Shown piece after piece: positions 8,752 to 17,262 of a stretch of 64,000 bases of DNA. Both the position numbers and the translations under genes were made by a program. Source of the DNA: JASHPR01 sp963778075 (GTDB taxonomy: Bacteria > Actinomycetota > Actinomycetes > Streptosporangiales > Streptosporangiaceae); NCBI GenBank assembly GCA_963778075.1, contig CAVZTJ010000011.1, positions 496,001-560,000 on the forward strand, in the 5' to 3' direction. The notes under the pieces were generated by a model. The model saw only the letters and a list, made by a program, of their open reading frames with translations. It was not told where the DNA came from and ran no database searches. The first letter of the stretch is position 1. Each line of letters opens with the position of its first letter.

Positions 8752-9048
8752 TCACTCCTCCTCGCTGAACAGCCGCTGCCTCGCGGACAGCAGCTCGATA
8801 TCGGGTCGGCCCGCGACGAAGCGCTCGCACGCGTCGAGAACCTCGGCGGCCCGCGCGGCCGTCGAGGCCGCCACCGCCACGCCGATCTCCGCCCGCCGGT
8901 GCAGGTCGAGGTGCCCGGTCTCAGCCACGGATGCGGCCGGGAAGCGCCGGGCGACCTCGGCGATCAGCGGCCGTACCGCCGAACGCTTCTGCTTCAGTGA
9001 GCGCACGTCGCCGAGCAACACGTCCAACGTCAGGGCACCCACGTACAC
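8752..9048 (-). CDS. DUF503 family protein (YlxP-like)
   Basis: This is a 98-residue protein of the DUF503/YlxP family, found between infB and rbfA in many Gram-positive bacteria. It matches the family pattern: MYVGALTLDVLLGDVRSLKQKR at the start, then an alpha/beta fold with EIGVAVAAS. Its function is not established; its fixed place among translation-factor genes points to ribosome biogenesis (inference). It lies 35 bp after the infB stop. Confidence 0.88.
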   Translation of the reverse strand: MYVGALTLDVLLGDVRSLKQKRSAVRPLIAEVARRFPAASVAETGHLDLHRRAEIGVAVAASTAARAAEVLDACERFVAGRPDIELLSARQRLFSEEE

Positions 9049-9083
9049 GGTGGCTCCTTCGGCGGCGGGCTGCTGGATTCGCG

Positions 9084-12000
9084 TCAGGCCCTGGGCTTCT
9101 CCCGCATCTCGAACGTCTCGATTACGTCAGCGACACGAACATCGTTGTAGCCGAGGCCGATACCGCACTCGAAGCCCTCGCGGACCTCGGTGGCATCGTC
9201 CTTGAACCGGCGCAGCGACTCGATGCTGAGGCTCTCTGAGACCACGACGCCGTCGCGGACCAGGCGGGCCTTGCTGTGCCGCGTGATCGTGCCGGAGCGG
9301 ACGATGCAGCCCGCCACGTTGCCGACCCTGGGCACCCGGAAGATCTCCCGCACCTCGGCGCGGCCGAGCTGAATTTCCTCGAAAATCGGCTTCAGCATGC
9401 CCTTGAGCGCGGCCTCGACTTCCTCGATGGCCTGGTAGATCACCGAGTAGTAGCGGATGTCCACGCCCTCGCGCTGGGCGAGTTCACCGGCCCGGCCCGC
9501 TGGGCGGACGTTAAAGCCGATGATCACGGCCTCGGAGGCGATGGCCAGGTTGACGTCGTCCTGGGTGATCGCGCCGACGCCGCGGCCGATGACCCGCAGG
9601 ACGACCTCCTCGCCGACGTCGAGCTGGAGCAGGGCATCTTCGAGCGCCTCGACCGAACCGGACACGTCGCCCTTGATGATGAGCAGCAGCTCTTCCCGCT
9701 CGCCGGACTTGAGCGCCGACTCCAGGTCCTCCAGGGTGACCCGCGGCCGCCGCTGCGCGAACATCGCGCTGCGCTCCCTGGCCTCGCGCCGCTCGGCGAT
9801 CTGCCGGGCGACCCGGTCGTCGTCCACCACCAGGAAGCTGTCGCCGGCGTTGGGCACCGCGGTGAGACCGAGTACCTGCACCGGGCGGGACGGCGGCGCC
9901 TCGCTGACCGTGTCACGGTTCTCGTCGAGCATGGCCCGGACCCGGCCGAACGCCTCGCCGCAGACGATCGAGTCACCGACCCGCAGCGTCCCGCGCTGCA
10001 CGAGCACGGTGGCGACCGGCCCGCGGCCCTTGTCGAGCTCGGCCTCGATCGCGACACCCTGAGCCTGCTGGTCGGGGTTGGCGCGCAGGTCCAGCTCGGC
10101 GTCTGCGGTCAGCACGATCGCCTCGAGCAGGTCGTCGATGCCGGTGCCCTCGCGAGCGGAGACGTCGACGAACAGGTTCTGGCCGCCGAACTCCTCGGCC
10201 ACCAGCCCGTACTCGGTGAGCTGAGCCCGCACCCGCGCCGGGTCGGCGCCCTCCTTGTCGACCTTGTTGACCGCCACGACGATCGGCACGCCGGCCGCCT
10301 GGGCGTGGTTCAGCGCCTCGGTGGTCTGCGGCTTCACGCCGTCGTCCGCCGCGACCACGAGCACGACCAGGTCGGTCGTCTCGGCGCCGCGGGCGCGCAT
10401 GGCGGTGAAGGCCTCGTGACCCGGAGTGTCGATGAAGGTGATCCTGCGCTCCTGGCCGTCGACCTTGGCGTTCGCCTGGTACGCGCCGATGTGCTGGGTG
10501 ATGCCGCCAGCCTCGTGGGCGACGACGTTCGTGCGCCGGATCGCGTCGAGCAGCTTGGTCTTGCCGTGGTCGACGTGGCCCATCACGGTCACCACCGGCG
10601 GGCGGGCCACCAGGTCGCCCTCGTCGCCCTCGTCCTCACCGAACTCGATGTCGAACGCCTCGAGCAGCTCCTTGTCCTCTTCCTCCGGGGAGACCACCTG
10701 GACGTTGTAGTTGAGCTCGGCACCGAGCAGCTGGAGCGTCTCGTCGTTCACCGACTGCGTCGCGGTCACCATCTCGCCCAGGTGGAACAGCACCTGGACC
10801 AGCGATGCCGGGTTCACGCCGATCTTGTCGGCGAAGTCGCTCAGCGACGCACCGCGAGACAGCCGGATGACCTGGCCGTTCCCGCGCGGGATCGACACAC
10901 CGCCGATCGCCGGCGCCTGCATGTTGTCGAACTCCTGGCGCCTCTGCTTCCTCGACCTCCGGGCGCGTGCCGGGCGCCCGCCCGGCCGCCCGAACGCGCC
11001 CTGGGTGCCGCTCCGGCCGCGGCCGCCGCCACCGGGACGGGCGGGGCCGACGCCGCCGCCACCGCCGCCGGGTCGCTGGCCGCCACCGGCGCTGCCGCCA
11101 CGCGGCCCTCCGGGACCGGAGCCGGGGCCACCACGGCCGCCGCCACCGGGCCTGGTGCCCGTGCCTGGGCCGCCACGGCCGCCTGCTCCGCCTGGCCCGC
11201 CTGAGCCTCCCGACCCGGCGTAGCCGCCGGGTCCGCGGCCACCTCCGACCGGCCGGGGCGGCATGCTGCTGGGGCTGGGGCGAGGGCCGCCCGGCCGGGG
11301 ACCGCCTGGCCGCGGACCATCTCCGGGCCCACCGGGACCGGAGCGTCCGGGCACCCGCGGGCCGCCCGGGCGAGGCCCGCTGCCTGGCCCGCCACCTGGC
11401 CTGGGACCCTGGCTGGTGCCTGGCTGGCCGGCGAAGGCCGCCGGGCTGCTGGCTTGCTGACCTGGCCTGGGACCGCGCGGCGCGGAGCCCATGCCGGTCG
11501 CCGTCGAGCTGAACGGGTTGTTGCCCGGCCGGGGACCTGGCCGGGGCGGGCCTGGCACGCCGCCGGACGGCCGGGGCGCGCCACCTGGCCTCGGCGCGCC
11601 GGGACCCGGGCGCGGCGCATTCGGCCTCGGGGCACTCGGCTCTGCGGTGCCGGAGCCATCGGCGGCAGGCTGCTGCACGCTCGGCGCGGTTTCGCTCGCC
11701 GCAGCGGGTGCTTCCGCCTGGGGCTGCGGGAACGGAACCGCCGGTGGCCTGCCCGGCGACCCATCTGCGCCCCGGTCCCCGGCTGGCGCCGTTGCGGCAG
11801 GGCTGGCCGGCTCGACTGCTGCCGGTGCAGGCCTGGCTTCGGCCGCCGGCGCGACGGGTGCGGCCGGGCTGCGGCCGTTGGTCGCGCCGTGCCCGTCATC
11901 GGCCGCAGCCACCGCGGGCGCGGCCGGGGCCGCACCCGAACGGCCGCCTGCGGTCTGGCTGGCCCGAGCCTGCTTGGGCTGCTGGGCCGCAAATTCATCC

Positions 12001-12140
12001 TTGAGCCTGCGGACGACCGGCGCCTCGATCGTCGAAGACGCCGATCGCACGAACTCGCCCATTTCCTGGAGCTTGGCCATCACGGCCTTGCTCTCTACGC
12101 CGAACTCCTTAGCGAGCTCGTATACCCGGACCTTCGCCAC
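9084..12140 (-). CDS. infB: Translation initiation factor IF-2
   Basis: IF-2 is the GTPase that delivers fMet-tRNA to the 30S subunit and joins the subunits. At 1018 residues it is the long actinobacterial form. An N-terminal IF2N helix domain (residues 1-55, VRVYELAKEFGVESKAVMAKL) is followed by about 350 residues rich in Gly, Pro, Ala and Arg, then a second IF2N domain (GQVIRLSRGASLSDFADKIG). The G domain shows GHVDHGKT (G1), DTPGHEAF (G3) and NKVDK (G4), followed by domains II-IV. The linker's DNA is repetitive CCGGG/GGCCC. It lies in the conserved order nusA-ylxR-infB, 122 bp after ylxR. Confidence 0.97.
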   Translation of the reverse strand: MAKVRVYELAKEFGVESKAVMAKLQEMGEFVRSASSTIEAPVVRRLKDEFAAQQPKQARASQTAGGRSGAAPAAPAVAAADDGHGATNGRSPAAPVAPAAEARPAPAAVEPASPAATAPAGDRGADGSPGRPPAVPFPQPQAEAPAAASETAPSVQQPAADGSGTAEPSAPRPNAPRPGPGAPRPGGAPRPSGGVPGPPRPGPRPGNNPFSSTATGMGSAPRGPRPGQQASSPAAFAGQPGTSQGPRPGGGPGSGPRPGGPRVPGRSGPGGPGDGPRPGGPRPGGPRPSPSSMPPRPVGGGRGPGGYAGSGGSGGPGGAGGRGGPGTGTRPGGGGRGGPGSGPGGPRGGSAGGGQRPGGGGGGVGPARPGGGGRGRSGTQGAFGRPGGRPARARRSRKQRRQEFDNMQAPAIGGVSIPRGNGQVIRLSRGASLSDFADKIGVNPASLVQVLFHLGEMVTATQSVNDETLQLLGAELNYNVQVVSPEEEDKELLEAFDIEFGEDEGDEGDLVARPPVVTVMGHVDHGKTKLLDAIRRTNVVAHEAGGITQHIGAYQANAKVDGQERRITFIDTPGHEAFTAMRARGAETTDLVVLVVAADDGVKPQTTEALNHAQAAGVPIVVAVNKVDKEGADPARVRAQLTEYGLVAEEFGGQNLFVDVSAREGTGIDDLLEAIVLTADAELDLRANPDQQAQGVAIEAELDKGRGPVATVLVQRGTLRVGDSIVCGEAFGRVRAMLDENRDTVSEAPPSRPVQVLGLTAVPNAGDSFLVVDDDRVARQIAERREARERSAMFAQRRPRVTLEDLESALKSGEREELLLIIKGDVSGSVEALEDALLQLDVGEEVVLRVIGRGVGAITQDDVNLAIASEAVIIGFNVRPAGRAGELAQREGVDIRYYSVIYQAIEEVEAALKGMLKPIFEEIQLGRAEVREIFRVPRVGNVAGCIVRSGTITRHSKARLVRDGVVVSESLSIESLRRFKDDATEVREGFECGIGLGYNDVRVADVIETFEMREKPRA

Positions 12141-12262
12141 TGCGCTCCCTCTACTCGGTCCGGACTCGCCGGACCCGTCAGCCGGTCGGGGCAGCGCGTG
12201 CTCCGTCCGGCGTCAGCCTCTGCTGTTCATCGCCGCATGCTCATCGGTCGCTCATCGCAATC

Positions 12263-12664
12263 TCAGCCTGCTTTCCCGGGCCGTGTCGCCACGGCCGTAC
12301 GTCCACACTCGGCCAGCTCGCCCGGCTCGCGATGCCAGCCACCGCCGTCCGTCCGGAGATGCCCCGGCGCAGCCGGCCGTGCCTGCCCAAGATACTCGAC
12401 GACCGCGCCCGTCCCGAACGTTCCGGACAGGCGCAGCGCCCGCGCGAACGCCCGGCGGCGCTGCGCTTTTTCAAAGCATCCCTGGCTGGGATGCAGGTAT
12501 GCACCCCGGCCCGGTCTCCGCGCTGGCGCGTCGGGAACAATTTCGTTCCCGGCTGCCACCAAGCGGAGCAAGTCGGACTTGACGGCGCGGGCCCCGCAAC
12601 CTACGCAGGTCCGGATCGCTGGCGCGTGCCGAGTCTGCGAATGCCGCGTGCCCATCTCCGCCAA
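12263..12664 (-). CDS. ylxR: YlxR (DUF448) family RNA-binding protein
   Basis: The protein is a small nucleic-acid-binding factor encoded between nusA and infB in most Gram-positive bacteria. The 133-residue product has the YlxR core at about residues 17-85: RTCVGCGARAVKSDLLRLV, the GRGAYLHPSQGCFEKA loop and an Arg-rich helix. The remaining 45 residues are poorly conserved. Homologues are linked to transcription control and RNase P, but its exact job here is not clear from sequence. Confidence 0.9.
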   Translation of the reverse strand: MAEMGTRHSQTRHAPAIRTCVGCGARAVKSDLLRLVAAGNEIVPDAPARRPGRGAYLHPSQGCFEKAQRRRAFARALRLSGTFGTGAVVEYLGQARPAAPGHLRTDGGGWHREPGELAECGRTAVATRPGKAG

Positions 12665-12769
12665 GCTTACAGTGCTACCCCCAGGAGGGACGACCCCCCT
12701 TCAACCGCCCAATAAGCGAGCCCGACGGCACCGCCGCGAGCCACGCCGTGCGGTCAGGACCCGCGCAAC

Positions 12770-13894
12770 CTAAACGTCTGCGGCCGCGCCGGGCACGGTA
12801 CCCGCCGCGCCCGGGGCGTCGCTGGCGGCGGTGGCCAGCGCACCGTCGCCGCCCGCGCCTTCCCCGCCCTGGCCGGCCGCCCCGGCCTGGCTGGCGTCTC
12901 CGGGAGCGGCCGACGCGACGGCCTCGTCGGCGTCGCTGTCCGGCCGGATATCGATCCGCCAGCCGGTCAGCCGTGCCGCGAGCCGCACGTTCTGGCCTTC
13001 CTTGCCGATGGCCAGCGACAGCTGGTAGTCGGGCACGATCACCTGCGCGACCCGCGCCTGGGCGTCCACCACGATCACCCGGGAGACCCGCGCAGGCGAC
13101 AGCGCGTGCGCCACGAACTCAGCTGGGTCCGGTGAGTAGTCGACGATGTCGATCTTCTCCCCGTGCAGCTCCGTCATCACGTTGCGGACCCGGCTGCCCA
13201 TCGGGCCGATGCAGGCGCCCTTGGCGTTCACTCCCGGCTGGCGCGAGGCCACCGCGATTTTGCTGCGGTGCCCGGCCTCCCTGGCGATCGCGGCGATCTC
13301 CACGGCCCCGGAGGCGATCTCCGGCACCTCGAGCGCGAACAGCTTCTTGACCAGGTTCGGGTGCGTGCGAGACAGCGTCACCGACGGACCGCGATAGCCC
13401 TTGCGGACGGTGAGCACGTAGCAGCGCAGCCGCTCGCCGTGCACGTAGCGTTCGCCGGGTACCTGCTCCGTAGGCGGCAGGATGGCCTCGAGCTTGCCGA
13501 GATCGACCAGGACGGCCCGGGGATCCTTGCCCTGCTGGATCACGCCGGCCACGATGTCCCCCTCGCGGCCCGCGTACTCACCAAAGGTGAGCTCGTCCTC
13601 GGCGTCCCGCAGCCGCTGCAGGATGACCTGCCGGGCCGTGGTCGCCGCGATGCGCCCGAAACCCTCGGGCGTGTCGTCATATTCCCGGGTAACCGTGCCG
13701 TCGGCGCCGGTCTCGGCCGCCCAGACCGTGACGTGGCCGCTGCCCCTGTTGACCTCGACCCGCGCCGTGGGCGCCGCGCCTTCGGTCCGGTGGTACGCGA
13801 CAAGGAGCGCATCCTCGATGGCCTTGATGGCCAGGTCCATCGAGATGTTCTTCTCGGCTTCAAGGCTTTTCAGGACGCTCAGGTCAATATCCAT
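12770..13894 (-). CDS. nusA: Transcription termination/antitermination factor NusA
   Basis: NusA binds RNA polymerase and modulates pausing, termination and antitermination. The 374-residue protein has the N-terminal polymerase-binding domain (MDIDLSVLKSLEAEKNI, KAIEDALLVAYHRT), an S1 domain (GDIVAGVIQQ), and two KH domains (GACIGPMGSRVRNVMTELHGEKIDIV and SLAIGKEGQNVRLAARLTGW). It ends in an Ala/Gly-rich tail without the acidic repeats of enterobacteria, as usual for actinobacteria. The ATG at 13894, with GAGGAGG upstream, is preferred over the longer open frame to 14065. It overlaps rimP by 11 bp. Confidence 0.95.
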   Translation of the reverse strand: MDIDLSVLKSLEAEKNISMDLAIKAIEDALLVAYHRTEGAAPTARVEVNRGSGHVTVWAAETGADGTVTREYDDTPEGFGRIAATTARQVILQRLRDAEDELTFGEYAGREGDIVAGVIQQGKDPRAVLVDLGKLEAILPPTEQVPGERYVHGERLRCYVLTVRKGYRGPSVTLSRTHPNLVKKLFALEVPEIASGAVEIAAIAREAGHRSKIAVASRQPGVNAKGACIGPMGSRVRNVMTELHGEKIDIVDYSPDPAEFVAHALSPARVSRVIVVDAQARVAQVIVPDYQLSLAIGKEGQNVRLAARLTGWRIDIRPDSDADEAVASAAPGDASQAGAAGQGGEGAGGDGALATAASDAPGAAGTVPGAAADV

Positions 13895-14471
13895 CGGGCC
13901 CCTCCTCGTCCGCGCCGTCGCCGGCGTAGCCATCCAGCGGGGCGAACTCGATCTGTATCCTTGCCGGGCCCAGTTCGGAATAGCCGAACTCACGGCTGGC
14001 TCCGTCGACGTCGATCCGCACCCCGCTGGAATCCGCGCCGGCGACACGCCCGGTGACGGTCGCATCGGGGGCAGTCGCCGAGGTCCCGGGCTGCGACCTG
14101 AGCGGCGCGCTCACCACACGGCCGACCGCGCGCCGCCAGTGCTTGGGCTCGGTCAGCGGGCGGTCGACGCCCGGCGAGGACACCTCAAGGGTGTAGGACG
14201 CCTCCCCCATCGCAGCCGCCCGGTCGAGCGTGGCCGACAGCTCCCGGCTCGCAAGAGCTATGTCGTCAAGGCTTACCCCGCCGTCGGCATCGACCACGAT
14301 GCGCAACAACCGCCGCCGTCCGGCCGAGGTGATCCTGACATCTTCCAGGTCCATGCCCAAGGCGGCAACCGCCGGCTCAAGCAGGCCGACGATCCGCTCG
14401 GCATCTGCGGCGCCTCGCGACGGCGCCCGCGACGGCGCCCGCGACGAACCGTGACGCGAGTTCCCCTGCAT
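13884..14471 (-). CDS. rimP: Ribosome maturation factor RimP
   Basis: RimP is needed for assembly of the 30S head. The 195-residue protein shows ELSATLDRAAAMGEASYTLEVSSPGVDRPL, the family's most conserved segment, and a C-terminal SH3-like domain. An ATG at 14471 is preceded by GAGGAGG at 5-bp spacing, so it is chosen over the upstream ATG at 14540. A short direct repeat (SRAP twice) lies near the N-terminus. It is the first gene of the nusA-infB series, so the operon promoter should lie in 14472-14648, shared with the divergent DUF4439 genes. Confidence 0.93.
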   Translation of the reverse strand: MQGNSRHGSSRAPSRAPSRGAADAERIVGLLEPAVAALGMDLEDVRITSAGRRRLLRIVVDADGGVSLDDIALASRELSATLDRAAAMGEASYTLEVSSPGVDRPLTEPKHWRRAVGRVVSAPLRSQPGTSATAPDATVTGRVAGADSSGVRIDVDGASREFGYSELGPARIQIEFAPLDGYAGDGADEEGPDGY

Positions 14472-14648
14472 CACGACCTCCTCGCCCGCGACCTGTGCTG
14501 TTGTCCGCTCGGCCTCTAGCCTAACCGGGCTGGCCACCACCCGGACGCATGCCCGTCACGCCGCGTGCCGGTCCGGGCCACCGGCCGGCGGGCGTGGCAT
14601 GCTAGGTTGCCGCGCTGGCACCGGGACGCGGCACCCGCTGGAGGCTTC

Positions 14649-15184
14649 GTGGCGGCAAAACCGACACGCCGAGTAGTGCTTGCGGCTGCAGCTATGCTGC
14701 CGCTCGCCGCCGTGTCCGGCTGCGACGGCCCCGACGTCCTCGCTGCTCCCCCGTCACCCGCACCCGACGTCACCGTGCTCCGCGGGGCGATCGCCGCCGA
14801 GCAGCTGATGATCACGCGCTACACGACCGTGCTGCACCAGGCGAGTGCGGCGGGCGCGCCGCCGGCTCTCTGGCAGCCGCTCTCCAGCCGCTGCTGGCGG
14901 AGCACCGCGCGCACCTCGCCCAGCTCCGCTCCCGGCTGATCGTTCCGGCGGGAAGCAAGGCGAGCCCGGCGACGCCACACGAACGGCCCCCGGCCCCGGT
15001 GCCGCCGGGGGTGAGCGCGAGCGTCGCGTTCCTGCGGACCGCCGAGCAGAACGCAGCAACCACCATGCTTGAACGACTGCACGGCGCCTCTTCTTCCCTT
15101 GCCCAGCTCTTCGCGAGCATCGGGGCGTCGGAGGCGACGCACGTCCCGGTCCTTGACGCTGCTGCAGCCCAGGTCGCGCGGTGA
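14649..15184 (+). pseudogene. DUF4439 ferritin-like lipoprotein gene, frameshifted
   Basis: A GTG at 14649 opens a protein with an N-terminal Arg pair, a hydrophobic segment and a lipobox-like AAVSGC, so it would be an exported lipoprotein. It is followed by a four-helix ferritin-like domain (LRGAIAAEQLMITRYTTVLHQAS). The frame is lost near 14858-14872. Reading then resumes in another frame as ALQPLLAEHRAHLAQLRSRL and runs to the stop at 15184 with normal codon use. One base gained or two lost would explain it. The stop overlaps the next DUF4439 gene as GTGA, so the pair was one operon. It could be a sequencing error in a GC-rich stretch. Confidence 0.75.
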
Positions 15185-15648
15185 GCAGCCACGTCCGTCC
15201 CGCCCCCGGCACCATCCGGGCGCTGCAGACCGCGCTGACGGCCGAGCATGCCGCGGTCTACGGCTACGGGGTCGCCGGCGCTTACCTGACCGGAAGCGCG
15301 CAGGCCACCGCCGCCACGAGCGACTGGCTGGCCCATCAGGTCGCCCGCGACCATCTCGAGGCCGTGCTGCGCTCCCTCGGGGCACAGCCGGCCGCTGCCG
15401 CCGTGGCTTACCAGCTGCCAGCGCCGGTGCGGAACCCCAGCGAGGCCGTTGCGCTCGCGGTCGTGCTCGAGGACCGGATCGCCACGGCCTATCTCGGCCT
15501 GGTTGCGCTGAGTAACGCCTCGATCAGGGACTACGGCGCCCGGCAGGTGCAGGCGTCCGCGCTGCGCGCCGCGGCCTGGCGCGGGGACACCGTCGCCTTT
15601 CCCGGAATGACCTCGGCCGCGCTTGCCAGACCCCGAAAGCAGTCGTGA
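15181..15648 (+). CDS. DUF4439 ferritin-like domain protein
   Basis: The 155-residue protein is a predicted four-helix bundle of the DUF4439 ferritin-like family: IRALQTALTAEHAAVYGYGVAGAYL, HLEAVLRSLGAQPAAAAVAYQLP and VLEDRIATAYLGLVAL. It carries conserved Glu and His residues that could bind metal, but function is not established. It has no signal peptide, unlike its upstream partner. The GTG start overlaps the partner's stop by 4 bp, suggesting coupling. It converges with the small gene at 15651-15965, the stops lying 2 bp apart. Confidence 0.82.
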   Translation: MSSHVRPAPGTIRALQTALTAEHAAVYGYGVAGAYLTGSAQATAATSDWLAHQVARDHLEAVLRSLGAQPAAAAVAYQLPAPVRNPSEAVALAVVLEDRIATAYLGLVALSNASIRDYGARQVQASALRAAAWRGDTVAFPGMTSAALARPRKQS

Positions 15649-15650
15649 CC

Positions 15651-15965
15651 CTACTGGTCGCGAGCCGCGAGAACCTGTTTGATGAGGCCAGCGGCGCCGT
15701 CCAGATCATCCCAGGTGGCGATCCGTTCCGCCCATGACCACCAGAACCACCAGGTGCCGTCCTGGCCGCGCCCGGCGTAGACGTCCTCGGCCAGCGCGGA
15801 CGCCGCCGGGTTGACCACGTGCAGGCTGGGCACGCGTCCCGGCGGCGCCATCAGGCTGGTTCGCAGCCCGTGCCTGGCCAGCACCTCGGCGAGCCCTTCG
15901 AGCCGGTTCAGGTAAATATGCGGAGCCTGCCCCGGTGTAGGGGCTTGCTGGGTCTCCGTAGTCAT
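15651..15965 (-). CDS. Small Trp-rich protein divergent from a DUF5753 regulator
   Basis: The 104-residue protein has no recognised domain name. It has a HIYLNRLEGLAEVLARHGL segment, then a GTWWFWWSWAERIA cluster of five tryptophans. Similar short proteins accompany XRE/DUF5753 regulators in actinomycetes (recollection of context, not a search). It is transcribed away from such a regulator at 16173, and the 207-bp spacer between them holds an inverted repeat. A role as partner or target of that regulator is inference. Confidence 0.7.
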   Translation of the reverse strand: MTTETQQAPTPGQAPHIYLNRLEGLAEVLARHGLRTSLMAPPGRVPSLHVVNPAASALAEDVYAGRGQDGTWWFWWSWAERIATWDDLDGAAGLIKQVLAARDQ

Positions 15966-16038
15966 TCAGTCACTCCTAGTAGCCGAGGCACAGCATAAAG
16001 TAATGACACCGTTTAAGAATGCCCTGCGGGGCGGTTAG

Positions 16039-16072
16039 ATGCAACATGCATAGAGAAATTCGCACGTTGCAT
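16039..16072. promoter_or_regulatory. Inverted repeat between the small gene and the XRE gene
   Basis: ATGCAAC at 16039-16045 and GTTGCAT at 16066-16072 form a perfect 7-bp inverted repeat with a 20-bp spacer. With one mismatch the arms extend inwards to ATGCAAC[A/G]TGC. The surrounding stretch is notably AT-rich for this genome, as expected of a promoter. Its place between divergent genes makes it a candidate operator for the XRE regulator. Confidence 0.5.
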
Positions 16073-16172
16073 ATGAGATGACTCCGAGCCCGATCCCTGT
16101 CAGTAACTAGACGCCATGGCGCTCCGGCGGCACACTAGTTAGCCCGCAGTCGCGCTCTTCGGGGGAGGTGAC

Positions 16173-17027
16173 ATGGGAACCGAACACAGCCCCACGGTGC
16201 GGCGGCGCCGACTCGCGCTCGAGCTCAGGAGACTCCGCGAGGCGGCCAGGCTGACGTGCGAGGAAGTGGCAGAGCATCTGGAATGCTCGGCTTCGAAGAT
16301 CAGCCGCGTGGAGACCGGCCGGGTGTCAGTTTCGCCACGCGACGTCCGCGACATGCTCGAACTCTACGGCGTGCCCGCCGACCAGCGGGAGAGCCTCGTC
16401 CAGCTCGCTCGCGACTCCCGGCAGAAGGGCTGGTGGCACGCGTACAGCGACACCATGCAGCCGCAGATGGCCACCTATATCGGCCTGGAGAGCGCCGCAT
16501 CGGAGATCCGGATCTACGAGGTCAGCCTCATCCCCGGGCTGCTGCAGACCGAAGACTACGCCCGCGCCGTCATCAAGGCCGGGATGGTTAACAGCCCGGC
16601 CGAGGACATCGAGCGCCGGGTCTCGCTGCTGATGGCCCGCCAGCCGGCCGTGGTCAGGGACGACCCGCCGAAGGTCTGGGCCGTGCTCGACGAGGCCGCG
16701 CTGCGCCGCCGGGTCGGCGGCTCCGGGCTGATGCGCCTCCAGCTCGAGCACCTGCTGGCCCAGGCGGCACTGCCCAACGTGGCGGTCCAGGTCATCCCCT
16801 TCGCCGGCGGCGCGCATCCCGCCATGGGCAGGCCCTTCATCATCCTGGTCTTCCCCGAGCGCGTCGACACCGACGTGGTCTACCTGGAGGACCTGACCAG
16901 CGCCCTCTACCTGGAAGACGTCGCCGAGGTAGACAGATACAACGTCTTCTTCAACCACCTGCGCGCCACGGCCCTCTCCTTCGACGACTCCGCCGCCCTA
17001 ATAACCTCCGTCCTCAAAGAGATGTGA
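16173..17027 (+). CDS. XRE-family regulator with DUF5753 domain
   Basis: The 284-residue protein has an N-terminal helix-turn-helix (about residues 12-65, RRLREAARLTCEEVAEHLECSASKISRVETG). It is followed by the DUF5753 domain (KGWWHAYSDTMQPQMATYIGLESAASEIRIYEVSLIPGLLQTEDYARAV and VQVIPFAGGAHPAMG). This architecture is widespread in actinomycetes, usually beside a small DUF397 protein. No DUF397 gene follows here; the divergent Trp-rich protein is the only small neighbour. It is a cytoplasmic DNA-binding protein whose ligand is unknown. A GGGGGAGGTG ribosome-binding site precedes the ATG. Confidence 0.9.
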   Translation: MGTEHSPTVRRRRLALELRRLREAARLTCEEVAEHLECSASKISRVETGRVSVSPRDVRDMLELYGVPADQRESLVQLARDSRQKGWWHAYSDTMQPQMATYIGLESAASEIRIYEVSLIPGLLQTEDYARAVIKAGMVNSPAEDIERRVSLLMARQPAVVRDDPPKVWAVLDEAALRRRVGGSGLMRLQLEHLLAQAALPNVAVQVIPFAGGAHPAMGRPFIILVFPERVDTDVVYLEDLTSALYLEDVAEVDRYNVFFNHLRATALSFDDSAALITSVLKEM

Positions 17028-17262
17028 CGCGGACCGCTGCCCGCGCCCTCCGCCGCCAGCCCGCCACGCCCTCGCGCCTCACCCGCATCCCCCGCCCCGC
17101 ACCACCTCCCCGCGCCGCCGATCTGCGCGTCATTTCACGCGTTCCGGCAGTCATCGCCTGCCCTATTTTGAAGCGGTTTGCGGGTCACCGAAAATGAGAA
17201 GTTCAATCGATCATGGGCCGGAACGGGGAGCCGGGCCCACCCGGCGGGGCGGGCGGGGCGCG

